From assembly GCA_030704615.1 (NCBI GenBank), contig CM060734.1, positions 21,516,001-21,576,000 of the forward strand: a stretch of 60,000 nt of DNA. The letters are read 5' to 3'. Every line of letters starts with the position of its first letter. The first letter of the stretch is position 1. Source of the stretch: Takakia lepidozioides (taxonomy: Eukaryota; Streptophyta; Takakiopsida; Takakiales; Takakiaceae). A model generated the notes under the pieces. The model was not told where the DNA came from, searched no databases, and saw only the letters and a list, made by a program, of their open reading frames with translations. The position numbers and the translations under genes are program-made. Positions 34,121 through 47,235 of the stretch are shown here, one piece after another.

Positions 34121-34215
34121 CTAGGGGGCGATTGTGGCAGACTACTTTATTGTGCATATATGTGTGGTGTGGTTTGGACAACGATGTAGTTGTGTAGCGA
34201 TAGGTATGTGCACAA
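34121..34215 (+). repeat. Polypurine tract and start of 3' LTR
   Basis: CTAGGGGGCGA then TGTGGCAGAC (LTR start 34,133). The minus-strand copy shows the same junction at 48,592 (AGGGGGGCGAT then TGTGGTGGAC). Similarity between the two LTRs continues to about 34,215 (GATGTAGTTGTGTAGCGATA) and then stops, so the LTR end is uncertain. Nothing recognisable lies at 34,216-34,260. Confidence 0.7.
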
Positions 34216-34259
34216 CATCTCTGTAACAACACGGGCAATTGCATAAGGTCAAGCCAGAC

Positions 34260-35652
34260 GCCACTCTGGCTTGCAGATGGAGAGACTGTCTCCGGTAACA
34301 GATATTGATAGCGTCGGCGTATTCAAGAGTTTCTTGGAAGAGAACAACTTTGCTTGCAAAACGAGTTTTGACAGGAGTCTTCAGCTTCCGGGTGGGCAGA
34401 CCTGCCTCTATACAAGCCTTGTCCTACTCTTGTCTACCTTTGCCAGACTTCTTAGTCCAGGTAATTGTTTTCTGCAAGGCTGCTTGTGCATCTTTGTGTC
34501 ATTTGTCGCGTACTTGCAGGCTTTGGACATGTAATGTCCAAAGCAAGCACCTACAAATGGTTGTGCAAGTTGCAAATGAGCACATGTAACCACTGAAGAT
34601 AAGGTTGTAGCTAGGGTATTAAGATTGGAACCCTCATCTTTGACATATGCAATTACTTTGTTTGTCAATTGGAATTCTGCAAGCAGGGGTTTAACAATTT
34701 CTACTAGGGCAGTCCCAGCTGTATCAGGAGCCTCGAACAAGCCTACAGTGACATGTCTTGGCATCCACTCTTCATCAATGAAATTCACAACCAACGCGAA
34801 TGTATCAAACCCTGTCCTAGACATCCATAGATCAAATGTAACAGTGACAGTTGCACAACTACCTAGGACAGGCAAAACATAAGTTTCCATGGTTTTGGCA
34901 AGCAAACCTGGGATGTATTCCTTAACCAGCTGTTTGCAGGTTGGGAAACGAATTTTAGGGTCCATGCACATTACTAGTCTACGGAGCCAAGGCGACTCCA
35001 CTGTTAACAAAGCCTCGTAGCCTTTTGCAATGAAAAGGACCAAGTCTTCAATGAACCTCAGCTGAGGAAGGTCGTTCTTTTTGTAACCCCCTTGGCCACC
35101 AAAATACTCCGTGATCACAGATGGAGCAACAGACTTACGCTTCTTGCATTTCACTCTACCCCCTTGTACCCCACATTCAGTAGATTGTAACTCCGCCTTG
35201 TACTTGGCAAAGACCTCTCGATGCTCATTTATGAGATGCTTATTCATGGAGGTGCTCCCATGAGAAGGGCTATATTGCACCAGCCCTTTTCTAGATCTGG
35301 TGGTACTCTGGGAACTCTGTGAGGGCTCTTCAGTATAGTAGTTGTTGTGGCAAATAATGTACCTCATTATTTGCACAGCTTGCACATCAACAACAGACTT
35401 CTGATCGTGAAGAAGAAAGAATGCCCAAACAACACTTGAACGATGGTATGGTACGCAAAAGCGTTGATTCTTGGCAAGAGATGCATACCAGACTCTCCAC
35501 GTCGCTAGGTCTTCCGCAGCTTGAATCTCGTTCCTGCTTTCAGTAGGCTGCAACACCTCTGAGGTCGTGCAAGTGCTATGTTGTTGTTCATTTACAAGCG
35601 TTGTATCACCTGCTTCATCCCCAATGCAAGCCTCAAAATCACTGAAAGACAT
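34260..35652 (-). pseudogene. hAT-family transposase, N-terminal half (BED-type)
   Basis: ATG at 35,652; 414 codons open to 34,408. A BED-like finger region with the late HLINEH motif but only one of the early cysteines occupies residues about 85-140. The hAT catalytic-region blocks follow: TVTFDLWMSRTGFDTFALVV, WMPRHVTVGLFEAP and VIAYVKDEGSNLNTL. Beyond the stop, another frame continues the family pattern (TPVKTRFASKVVLFQETLEY) to about 34,265, where it meets the retroelement end. The C-terminal dimerisation domain is absent. It is not close in sequence to the hAT at 56.6-59 kb. The truncation at a retroelement border suggests the DNMT-gypsy inserted into it or replaced its 3' half. Confidence 0.75.
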
Positions 35653-36129
35653 GCCCTAATCCATCTCAACAGAAATTACAGTATCCCAAAAAATACGGCC
35701 ACTTAAGGGAAACCCCTGCAAAGCTTAGGCAGACCACTACTAAAGTTTCAATTCACTATCCAGTGAAGATGAGGGCTGCTAGTATGAGGATTGTGAGGGT
35801 AAACCATTTAAGCATTGACACCAGCCACCAAACTAACAAAAGAATCAGTACACATTAACAAGGCATTTTGGAGTTCTGATCTCTAGTTCCAAAGCAAGAG
35901 CAGGTGGGCTGTAACACAATCATAATCGTTGGCAGAAGAATGATCCAGGTTAGAAGAAGCCGGCCCCAGAAGAAGGAAATCACCTGTCGAGATTGCATAC
36001 ACATAGCACGTACGTCCCTAAGAGCCTTCATGAAGGCAGATTGTTTGCTGCAAGGCCAAAGACTAGAATATTGCTGCAATTCGCAGCCACTACTTTGCTC
36101 ATTGGAGGAGCCGCACCCTACTGCAGCTT

Positions 36130-36409
36130 AGGCCCAAAAATCTAACGCCATCGCCATATTGATACCCAGCTCTGTCCACCATAAAGTTGCCGCAATACTG
36201 GTATCGTGACCACGCTGCACTTGCACATACCCAGACCGGTATGGTATGTGTGGGGGGGAATCCTAAAGACATACTCCCCCCAGTACGTGTATGACATGGG
36301 TACACTGGTTTCGTTCATACCCGACTGGTATGTTCTTCAATATATATATTTATACCTGTATTCCATACCTAGGTCCAACCAGGTATACCAGTCCAACATT
36401 GACACATAC
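36130..36409. repeat. Possible hAT terminal region rich in ACTGGTAT motifs
   Basis: Several CTGGTAT/ATACCAG motifs lie upstream of the minus-strand transposase and end at 36,401 in TATACCAGTCCAACATTG. Its complement CAATGTTGGACTGGTATA resembles the CAGTGTTGGTCTGGTAT terminal repeat of the element at 44,779. ACACATAC follows at 36,402-36,409 and a near match, GCACATAC, occurs at about 36,224. This may be the 5' end of the hAT element or a separate non-autonomous copy. Confidence 0.4.
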
Positions 36410-36419
36410 CCATGCTATA

Positions 36420-37590
36420 TAGCCACTTTTCCTAATGGAAAAATGAAGAAAAAATTGGTCCGTAATGAGCCGTAAGTGCAGATTATGGATCCTAATCGGC
36501 CGTTTTGCTTTGACACGTGGCAAAGAATACCCAAAACCTAACGGCCTGGAAAGGCCTCACAGCAGCACATAACGTTGTGTGGCGCCACGTGATATTTGGT
36601 GAACAAGGAGCATTGCTGCAAACATTTCACTCACCACGGTAACCACACGGTGGAACAATCACGGCACACAATGACCATAAGGTTACACGTGGTCAGCTGA
36701 GAGATGCTGGGATACGTTGTAAGCTGCCATCGTGTTTAGTTCTCCCAATCGATGAAAGGAAGGAGACCATGCTTGCCTCCCACCATACACTTGCGAATGG
36801 TGAAAGTTCCAAAAATCTCAGGTTAATTTTCTTAAGATGCCCCACGGAAAGGGATTTATTCGAGTGAGTACACAAAATGTCTAAGGTTCCAAAGTTGGGC
36901 CAACGAGAATGCTTTTGATCACATGTCGGTTTTGAGAAGATGATGGTCGAAGCCCACTTCATAGACCTACTACCACCATACTCATCATTCACTCCACACA
37001 GCACTCCCCAATCCAATTTCAGGATACAATGCATATGGATGTCCTATATAATATGAGCAGTTTGGCTTGTACTAATCTGGAGTCAATTCTTGTGTCTTAC
37101 AAAGTGAGGGTAAACTGATAAACTGAGCCTAGTTTCCATATCCATTGCATATATTTCTGGATTTTCTAGTTATCGGTATTTTTAATAAGCTCCTTTGTAA
37201 AACTTCAAAGAGAGAGAGAGAGAGAGAGAATGTACTCATAAGACTTGGTTTGCCATAGAAAGAGACAGCGAGTGTGGATGTCTGGGGTTTAGGGCTGGCA
37301 AACCCTATCAACTTCTTGCTTTCACCATCTATTGGGAGAAATTTTGACATCTTATTTTCAGGGACAGATACAGCGCTCTAGAGTGTATTGCTACTAAGTC
37401 TGAACCAGCCCATCAGCTCTACAAAAATGTAGAGAGCTTGTCTCTCCTTTCTTAAACCACAAATGCCTCATGCTTGTGGTATTAGGCTGCCCGCCAGTAG
37501 GGTTCTCTGAGTGGCAGCACAAGAACTTGAAATTGCTGGGGAAAAAATGGGTCCATTACAAAACGTAATAATTTAATGGGTGGAAGAAGG
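36420..37590. other. Intergenic, no gene seen
   Basis: Contains an (AG)n run at 37,209-37,229 and isolated short frames without domains. Part probably belongs to the 3' untranslated region of the minus-strand zinc-finger gene. Confidence 0.4.
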
Positions 37591-37599
37591 AAGTGCCAC

Positions 37600-39636
37600 T
37601 CATGGGAAGTCAACATCATCCACAATGTCTGCCCTTGTCGTTATCTTCTGCACATACCCTGATAACCACCCCACAATCTCAGATAGCCATACCTTTTCAT
37701 GCCTGGTTCTATTCCCCTCCATCCCAGGAGGTCTGTAGACACAAGGCTATGGCAAGCCAAGCCTAATAAGTAAATTAGATCTCACCCAGTATGTTCCTTG
37801 CACCTCACTGTACATGTAACAACCGAGTATGATACAGAGGCATTGGTCATACGAATTTTGCTTTGATGCAAAGAAGATGCTATCTGTGCCTGCCACAGCA
37901 ACAACAGAATGTGGCAAATGACCACAATTCCAGTCTAACACACTAGACACTTTCCTATGGATACTGCAAGGACAGTGAAGGAAGAGATGCACTCTTTGAC
38001 CCTTTCGTACAGGTTGTGAAGGGCCTAATTCCTGTCGTCCCAAAGCAGGACGGAACAAACGTATATAACTCAGCCCACAAACTTCATAGTGCTGGCGCAC
38101 AGCCAGTAACACCAATTTTAGGGCTGGCATTGACATCATTCTTGAGGTTATAATCTGCTTACCTTGATAAATATCTGTGGGAAACACCTAAGAGTCCCCC
38201 CCTGTACTGCAGTGCTTGTAGAGAACAAGCTAGTTCTCACCTCCTACCTTGCCTCCTGGGCTTGGAGTGAAGGTTTTCCATAAGTTACAAGTGTTCTCTG
38301 CCCACCGGTTGGTTTATTTTAGAATCTTACTGGTTCATGCTTCAGCTACTCTTTACAGGATGCAACATGAGACTAGCAGCCGCTATTTATTCCTAGCACC
38401 TGCTTGGGTCCCTGCCTATTACAGTTATTACTGAGTCGTCCAACGTTGTAATAGATCTCTTGCTTTAAGGGGCTACCCCATGTTTGGGGAATTGACAAGA
38501 GGATAGAGGGACAGTGACAATGAGAGAAGAAAGGAGGCCATGTGTGTGAGCTCACCTAAGCCTAAACAAGCAATGCACTTGCTAATAACTTCTTTGCTCC
38601 GTTTCCCTCTGTAGAAGCTGACCTCACCAGTGCCTTGACAGCGTTGACACTTCCCAGTCCACTGGTAGACCACCTTCTTGCAATCCTACACACCCACCCC
38701 CACATCCCTGAATAAACCCTAGCTCAATCACCCCTTTCTGAATTAGAATCTCTCAACAGATTGAATTTTGCCAACATTATCTATGGAAAGGATGAGGCAA
38801 AGTGCAGAGAAAGACCATTCCCTCCAAATATCCTGATACATGAATGATATGATATGATGACATTTTCACAATTCTAGACGAATTAAAAATACAGGACATT
38901 TTGTGCATTATACTTTCCTCTACAATCAGCCACATTAGAAATTGAAGCAATGCTGGGGTGCAGGCCCTGTCTAACCCAAGTCTCACTCTTTTGTAACAAA
39001 AACTGTCGTTGCTGTGCCAAGTTCTACGTAATTTCCAGCAGGGTGTCATGACATGCGAACTCACAATCAGCTCCCGAGGGTCTGTCGCATGGCTGCATGA
39101 CCTCCATCGCTCAGAGGATAGAGGTTTCGGCTCTTCTGAACCGTGGTGACGTGAGGGGGAACAAGGAGCTAAATAAGATCCATGGAACACGAAGGAAATG
39201 AGTCCAGATTATTCGAAGTACAAACCTCTTTCACGGGGTCGCATCTCAGCCTGGCTTCAATCTGCTCCTTTGAAAGAGGCTCAGAAGTTGGATATGCCAT
39301 GGGCAGTGGCAACGGTGTATCGCCTCTTAAAGCACTATGATCCTCTTTGTGCCATCTTTCTTTCGCCGAAGCCTTGACATCTCTTGTCTGTTCCACATAT
39401 CCATCTTGTTTATTTTTCCCCTTGCCTACTCTCAGTGACGGCCACCGGAAATCTGGCAAGTCTGGCTGGTTCGGAACGGCTGGATCCAGAGCAGCCACTG
39501 AAACAAAGGTGATAGATTGTGATCTGTGACAAGCGGTCCTTAACGGTGGTAGTAATTGAATGCTCCCGGGCCTAAAGGAAGATGAAAGGGGAAAACATCG
39601 ACATGGTAAGGGAGTGTTTCCAGCAAGGCCTAACAT
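37600..39636 (-). CDS. Chloroplast-type DnaJ zinc-finger protein (3 exons)
   Basis: Exons at 39,636-39,226, 38,676-38,556 and 37,658-37,600 join in frame to 196 codons with GT-AG introns of 549 and 897 bp. The start ATG at 39,636 opens a Ser/Arg/Pro-rich N-terminus of about 55 residues with few acidic residues, consistent with a plastid transit peptide. Exon 2 encodes [20 protein letters not shown] and KCIACLGLG, two CXXCXGXG modules of a DnaJ-type zinc finger; exon 3 completes [19 protein letters not shown]. Plants have a family of small plastid proteins with this finger that assist photosystem or Rubisco assembly. Which member this is cannot be said. No stop, frameshift or lost splice site, so it looks functional. 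It is divergent from the 14-3-3 gene, with 761 bp between the start codons. Confidence 0.8.
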
Positions 39637-40397
39637 CTGAAGCCCCCTTTATCTTAGCCCACGCACATGCTCTTGCGTCCCTGTTACTATGGTAGGCAAG
39701 CGAAGCACTCAGAACGCAGAGGCAGTTGAGGCACATGGGCTGAAAGCGTCTTGACTCCTAACCTCTTTATCTAGAAAGCAGTGCGGTAAAGATACTTGCA
39801 ACTCTCCATTGAAGACACGCATCGTGGTCTCTCTCTCTCTCTCTCTCTCAAATTATCTCAAATACTGAGTCTCCTATGTACATGGAAGAGGGTTCTCCGA
39901 GTCTCCCTAGGAATTACTTACACGGGGACAATCAGCAAGAAGGACATGACAACGAATCATAAGTTATGTGGTCCGAGCAATTTGTAGATGTCATTCACCC
40001 GAAATAATGATGTAATGCCAGGGCGGATTCGCCCGATAGACAGCTATGCGTTGGCGTGACAGACCTCCGCTTTGTGGGGCCAGGCGAATTGGCGAGAGGA
40101 AGCCAGCTGTACCGAGAAGACAGCCAGGTGGCTGTTGCGCGGGTACTAACCGAGAATAGCCGGTGCATCTCGGTCTTACCGTTTAAGGTTACTACAGTCC
40201 ATGTGCCGGGCTTGGCAGTGCTGGCAACCCTCGCACTCCTCCTCGTTCCTGCCTGCGCGTTGCTTGCTGGCCTGCGCAGCCATTGTGGTGGCAGCGGCGT
40301 GCATTTCCATCTGAAGGTGTCTGGGAGGTGGAGGTGTGGTTGTGCAATTCTTTTGTTACCGCTGTCGATCTTCGTTGGAAGGGAAGAGCTCGTGAAA
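39637..40397. promoter_or_regulatory. Shared upstream region of two divergent host genes
   Basis: A 761-bp interval separates the two start codons. It holds a (CT)n run at 39,829-39,849, a common feature of plant promoters and 5' leaders. An in-frame stretch without stops leads into the 14-3-3 start from 40,056, but the family start at 40,398 is preferred. No clear TATA box can be assigned to either gene. Confidence 0.4.
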
Positions 40398-41913
<1,516 letters not shown>

Positions 41914-44110
41914 ACGAAGGTTGAAGATGCGGATGACAGCTAATGTTTAGATGGAGGAAGCCATGCCCTTTAGACAACAGGGACCTTGGGATTGGGAGAG
42001 TGTGGGAATTGGGCCCATGTGTACTCGAGAAGTGCAGGAAGGCCTTGCTCTGCCTGTCGTTAGTCCAGGTACCTTATGCAGGCCCGTTTTCAGGCCTTGC
42101 TTGTAGCAAGGAATCAGAAAATGGCTGCAGATTTAAGGCATGTGAGCTTATATTTGCAGTGGTTGTGGTTTTTGCACTCTTCATTTTTTTGAGAAAGTGC
42201 AATACTTCCTTGCCAGTGCCAGATAGGTAGGCTGCCTGGGAACGTAGCCAATTGTCTGTGTTGACTTTCCCAATCTTTTGTGACGTTTTTCTTAAGGTAA
42301 ACGGTAAAGTTTCCAGTGGATGGTTGTGTGTTGCATGTTGTAGTATGCATTGCTTTGTTGCATTTGAAAAGATTGGAGAGTCATATCTGCCCTCACTATG
42401 TTTCTGTCTGTAATTCTAGAACTTTTCTTTGACTCAATCCACCAATATAGAAGGATGCGGTTGTGGGCTGGCAGGGATGTGGGAACATGTCGAACTGGAC
42501 TCAAAGGTCAACCGCAATTTTCTTGACAGCTTGGTGCTGAAGCCCTTATCTGATTCTCTCCCCATATTCTACTGCAATGTGAGAAGTTGATACCCAGATG
42601 CTTTTGTCGAGTTACTTACTGTTCTGGCAGCTTTTGGGGGTGTTGCATGCCTACTTTGTAGTCTTGCCTACATGGAAGAGACTTTGGAGTATGTGAAACA
42701 ACTCTCACAGACTTCCAAAATGGGGTACAATGCCTTCATTGCAGCCGCAGCCAGCCTTTGGATGTCCTGCCCAATGCAGCAAACAAGAATAAGTAGTAAG
42801 GTGTGTGGCCACGCACCTTACTCCTAATGAGTGTAAGTTGTGCCTTAAGTAGATGTAAAGCTGTGCCTAAAATCAACACCTCCACATGCATGGTCGCACA
42901 GGTCGTGTGCCTAGCAATGATTTGGTGTAATATCTTTTCTAGAGCTCAGTAAAAGGGCCCCTCGATGATAGGGCCACATACCTTAACAATCACACACCCC
43001 TGTATAATATTTGAGCTTCCATATGGATGTCAGATCCACGCATCTACCTCTCTGCCTGTACATACTGATCTATGTGCATAGAGTTTCTTCTCTCGAGGGC
43101 TCGACACTGTGTAACTTAGTTACATGCATCGAGAAGGTGAGATCAATTAATTCAAAACCAGCAGTCTCACTCTCATCATGCAGTTATTGCTGTCTCATCC
43201 AACTATCGTCTTCTTGCATTCTCATTCTCGCATAGTCCATACATACTCCGTATGTTGAACTTAGCTGTCGATGTGTAGGTGAGTATGGCTGAAGGTGCGG
43301 AGTTACAGTGTGGGCAGAAGGTTCTGGGCAGAAAACTTGATCCCGATGAAACTGCTCTTTGGCGCCTTAGGATTGAGTAACTTTGCTGCCCAAAAATGGT
43401 TTGTGCCCAGGGAAAAGGTTGCTTGGCAACCGTGTCTTCTCCAATTACGAGTGAGAAACTCTGCGCACATGGAGGCAAAAACCCGGCTAAGAAATTCGGT
43501 GCAGCAAGATTGCCTATTTTGAGAGAATGTGAAGTTGCAAAAGCAGAAGCGCGATGAAGGGATGAGATAAACATTGTATGAGAGTAATCCTCTCTATCAT
43601 TTCAATCTTCAACTTTTCAATCTCCTTGACCCCATCACATAATTCTTTGATAGCGCCAAATTGTCTTTAACATTGCCACATCCACGCTTAGGCATGCCCC
43701 AGAGCTGACCGTTGTTATAGGGTTGGGAGCCTTGCCAGTACCTTACATTTTGAACGAGGCCCAACGTTATTCGAGCCATGAACGGTCAGATCAACCAAGA
43801 AAGGTCGCTGATCTGCTTTGCTCTGCTTGTCAGCGCGCATACGGTGGCGGTCCGCTTCACACCATTGCTCAGCCCGTGGAGAGTATCCACTTGGTAAACT
43901 GAAATGGCATTTGGATATGAAATTAACGTATCTTTGCCCCATAGCACACCGTAACCCTAAAAATAACTGCGATTGCATGGCCAACTTGATCTGCAAGAGG
44001 TACGAGACAACGTCAGCATACAGAAGCGAAAAGTGGATAGAGAATCTTTGATGGGATTGCTGTTGGAAGGTCCTGAAAGAGATGGATGAACCCCAACCTA
44101 TGGCAGTGAT
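41914..44110. other. 14-3-3 3' region and unannotated intergenic DNA
   Basis: The first few hundred bases are presumably the 3' untranslated region. Beyond about 42,300 only short frames without domains are present, and no repeat or RNA motif stands out. Confidence 0.4.
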
Positions 44111-44119
44111 TTGCAGGTG

Positions 44120-44778
44120 ATTGCTAGGGCGATGAGTCCACCAGTTCTTGCAAATGTGAAGAAAACTTCGGCTCTAGTTTGGACAAATGACACAACCTTA
44201 TTGCTACTAGAGCTTTGGGAGGAGAAATATTGGGATCATGGGCGTGGATCTATGAGGGAAAAATAACGGGTTCACATTGCAGAGAAGCTGAATGCAGGGT
44301 TTCCCAATACACCACTCGTTTGTGGAAGCATTGTCGCGACAAAGTAGACAAGCTCAAGGACATATATTGGGAAGAAAAGAGAAATGTTCATTAACTAGTG
44401 CTCATCCATCTGATTGGCCATGGTATGAGAAGTTTGACATGATTTTGGGAAGAAACATCTAGGAATTCGGCATAGAGTGGGCAAGGGGGGGGGGGGGGGG
44501 GGGGGGGGAGGGGGAGGATGCAAGGAGTGCATTGCAATCATCCCCAGATCATTGAGCTTGATGATGTGCAAGAGACACAATTTGACGATGTCCCTTTAAG
44601 CCCTATCCGACAAGCTCTTGTATTCGGTCAGAGCAATGTTTCTGGGACAGGATCAGGTGTGACACCAAAGACTACTTCTGATGAAGCTCCCTACACACAA
44701 CTTACTCCACGAACCAAAGCTTGCTGCAAGCTGTCAAGTGTGCAGGGTCGTCCCAGTACAACCATGAGCGGTCATGAT
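44120..44778 (+). pseudogene. Trihelix/Myb-SANT-like DNA-binding gene relic, cut by a hAT element
   Basis: The + frame reads ALVWTNDTTLLLLELWEEKY, then (after a stop) VHIAEKLNAGFPNT, a frame change, CRDKVDKLKDIYWEEKRN and SDWPWYEKFDMILGRN. This is the W...W...W helix pattern and C-terminal WPWYEKLDxILG block of plant trihelix/Myb-SANT-like proteins, as found in transcription factors and in Harbinger-type accessory proteins. A 24-base poly-G run (44,485-44,508) follows, then an open frame (44,518) that runs into the hAT element at 44,779. Stops, a frameshift and the insertion make it a relic. Confidence 0.6.
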
Positions 44779-45231
44779 CAGTGTTGGTCTGGTATGGGTA
44801 TCAGACCCGAGTATCAACCCTGGCATCAGGGACCAGACCAGCCTGGTCCTAAATTCTACATACACAGGGTGATACCATTGCTTGGCTTAGGGTAGGGTTT
44901 CTGAGAATAGGCACATACCATACGAGTCTGGTGTTGAGGGCTAAGGTTTCTTGTTGATGCTCGTTGCAAGTGTTTCGCAACCCTTCTTCAACTGATATCA
45001 ATTTTTGTCGAGGGGGAGTATGAAAGAGTGTTATGACGCCCATTTCGCAGCTTAGGGTAGGTGGATTGTTGGGCGAACAATCAAGTTTGATTCCCATGTG
45101 CAGTTTTGCAATTCATGTATGATGCACTCATCAAGTGTTTTATTAATTAGTGAATTGAAACCTTGTTCGATACCAGATCCCAGTATATATACCAGCTGAT
45201 ATTACTTGAGCACATTTGTATTGGTATATAC

Positions 45232-46050
45232 CAGTGTTGGCCGGGTACCATGTTTTGAGCCCTCTTCCAGTCCCGGTTATGGCCTACTCCTTGAAAAAAA
45301 TGGATGGCCGGGGCAGGGTATATCAATAGGTTTGAAAAACATCTCGGTTAACAGGTTCTCATTAAACACATGAATGTTTTCTTGTCCGGTTCTCAATCTA
45401 CCGGTTATGCCATCTTAAAATTGCCGGTTCCATGGTACCGGTTATGGGATTCATCCATTTTTACATTTTTACTTTCTCTAGCATTTTTGTGTATGTGTGA
45501 AAAAGTACACAAGAGGGCTACGGCCTGGTGGTAAGCCACTCGTGGATTGGCCTGTGGGTCTCGGGTTCAAACGTTCAACCCCTATCATCTATCTCTCTGC
45601 CTTCAGGCTGCCCCTGTAATACACTAAGTTTATAACTATTGTTTAGCCAAATGCCCAACTAATTAATTTCCTATTTACTTGGACATCCTCAATGTTGTGC
45701 ACCTAATCTCCCCAACCATTGTAAACGTATAGTTACTAGTAAGACATAACTAGGATCTGTCCATCTGCAATAATCTTAACTACCATCACCCTACCATCAC
45801 CAACCCCTATACCTATATTATCTAGAACCGCCTTTACGCCATCCCCATTTGCTCCGGATCCTGCTCTGGGTATAACACCTTTACAATCACAATGCCGGTT
45901 CTCTAGCTGGTTAGGAAGCTGGATGGCTTTAGCCGGTTCCCTTCCATAGCCGGTTCCTCCGGGGGCTGCACTTTCCGGGTATGCATATGTGCATAACCGA
46001 CAAATAACCGCCGGGTATGCATGTCCAGATGTCATACCCAGCCAACACTG
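45232..46050. mobile_element. Non-autonomous hAT element (inner, nested)
   Basis: An 819-bp element with termini CAGTGTTGGCCGGGTA and (complement of right end) CAGTGTTGGCTGGGTA, flanked by the perfect 8-bp duplication GTATATAC at 45,224-45,231 and 46,051-46,058. The interior has repeated CCGGTTAT/CCGGTTC motifs instead of the ATACCAG motifs of the outer element, so it is a different subfamily with related ends. Contains a SINE-like insertion near 45,516. Confidence 0.92.
45516..45640 (+). repeat. tRNA-like SINE head inside the inner hAT element
   Basis: TACGGCCTGGTGGTAAGC resembles a tRNA D-arm and box A, and GGGTTCAAAC, about 40 bases later, a box B. A pyrimidine-rich tail follows. This is a pol III type SINE or tRNA pseudogene. 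Confidence 0.5.
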
Positions 46051-46281
46051 GTATATACCAGATCCCAGTATATATACCAGCTGGTATTACTTGAGCACAT
46101 TTGTATTGATACCATTGCTTAAGTGATTAAGATTTTCTCAGTATCCTTACCAGACTAGTATCTAATTTGAAAAATATCCCTGGTACCAATGTTCCCTTGG
46201 TATGTCATTTTGAGAGCCACCCATATACCAGGACAGCCTGGTATCCAAAAATGTTGATACCAGACCAACACTGGTCGTGAC

Positions 46282-47160
46282 GCTGCGATCATGAAGATTA
46301 GGTCACTGCGGAACTAGGACCATGAGCGGGAACGACGGACCATGAAGGGAACATGAACCATGATCATGGCGGTTGAGCCATGAACCAAGAACAGAAGAGT
46401 CTCGGGCAAAAAAAGGGTCCACAGACGACGGTTGGAGTCATGGCGGTTGGCTCACAAAGAGGTTATGGCGGTTGACATGAGAGTATTTAGGCGAGCGCAA
46501 GGAAAGAAGAAAGGCCTTTTACAATACACATGATAAGATTCGTGAGCACGGACTGAGGCAGGAGCAGGGAAGAGTGACAGTGAGACTGAGAGCAGATTAG
46601 ATGGAGATATGGGAACGGAGTTCCAAAGTAGACTAGGGAAGTTGAATGTATTTGTGACCAAAGGCTGCGCCCTGTACTATACTCCATGAAATTATAAAGC
46701 AACTCTTATTTGGAATCCAACATTGTGTAGAGAGAGACCTAAGTGAAGTTATGGAATGCCTAATTGGAAGAGGAACTTGAATCGAAGGGATTACAGAAGT
46801 AATCTCAACTAGCAATATACCCAAGTTCACTGTTAAACTAGAATGATCATAAACTCATGAAAATAACAGGTTCATGGTACCCCATGATAGGCTCTCATTT
46901 TAAGATAATACCCTCTTCAATGCGCCTATAGGCCCCGCCAGTACGGCCCATGGGGTCAGCTTCTAAGACCAGCGCCCATCCACCGGGTCCGCCGAAGGGT
47001 CCATTGGATAGTCTAGTCTGTTGTGGAGGGTCTGCTGGAGGGTCCACCGACTCTCCAAAGTCCGCTAGAGAGGGTCCACTCTACGTGCAGAGTGGACTGT
47101 GAGTCAGCTGGAAGGTCCGCCGCTGCAAAAAAACAAGGATTTAAGAAAGAAGTAGTATAC
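46282..47160. other. Unassigned; possible LTR-like segment and GGTCC-rich repeats
   Basis: 46,500-46,860 contains a TATA-less stretch with features of an old LTR but no partner copy. 46,985-47,115 has repeated GGTCCACC/GGGTCC motifs and a hairpin GTCCACTCT / AGAGTGGAC (about 47,074-47,098). No coding evidence. Confidence 0.35.
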
Positions 47161-47170
47161 AGTACCACCT

Positions 47171-47235
47171 GAAAGATTTGAACACCGAATCTCATGCTCA
47201 TTATTTGTTGCTCTTAACCACCACACTACCCACTG
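47171..47235 (-). repeat. tRNA-derived SINE head, minus strand
   Basis: On the minus strand TAGTGTGGTGGTTAAGAG (complement of 47,211-47,228) is a box A-like tRNA D-arm, and GGTGTTCAAATC (complement of 47,175-47,186) a box B at normal spacing. No complete cloverleaf can be formed, so SINE or tRNA pseudogene is preferred to a tRNA gene. Confidence 0.5.

Larger units (their letters stand above)
26952..34215 (+). mobile_element. Ty3/gypsy retrotransposon encoding a C5 DNA methyltransferase and a PHD finger
   Basis: Domains in order: Gag with two zinc knuckles, aspartic protease, cytosine-5 methyltransferase, RT, RNase H, integrase, PHD finger. They are followed by a polypurine tract (CTAGGGGGCGA, 34,121-34,131) and a TGTGG LTR start at 34,133. 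The 5' end is in the gap. All domains are on one strand in the order expected of one element. A paralogue at 48.4-52.0 kb shares the RT-to-LTR part. The copy is inactive through single-base indels and a TAG. Confidence 0.88.
44779..46273. mobile_element. Non-autonomous hAT element (outer)
   Basis: Left terminus CAGTGTTGGTCTGGTAT, right terminus the complement ATACCAGACCAACACTG. Flanking octamers are GTCATGAT (44,771-44,778) and GTCGTGAC (46,274-46,281). They differ by two transitions, one at a CpG, as an aged 8-bp target duplication would. It has no transposase. Subterminal CTGGTAT/ATACCAG motifs are frequent. A second element of the same terminal family sits inside it. Confidence 0.8.

Noticed and set aside
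40056-40397. 114-residue N-terminal extension of the 14-3-3 protein
   Set aside because: The frame is open but has no 14-3-3 similarity; the family start at 40,398 gives the normal length.
44485-44508. G-quadruplex regulatory element
   Set aside because: A plain poly-G run, likely a replication or sequencing slippage product; no G-tract spacing or gene context supports a function.
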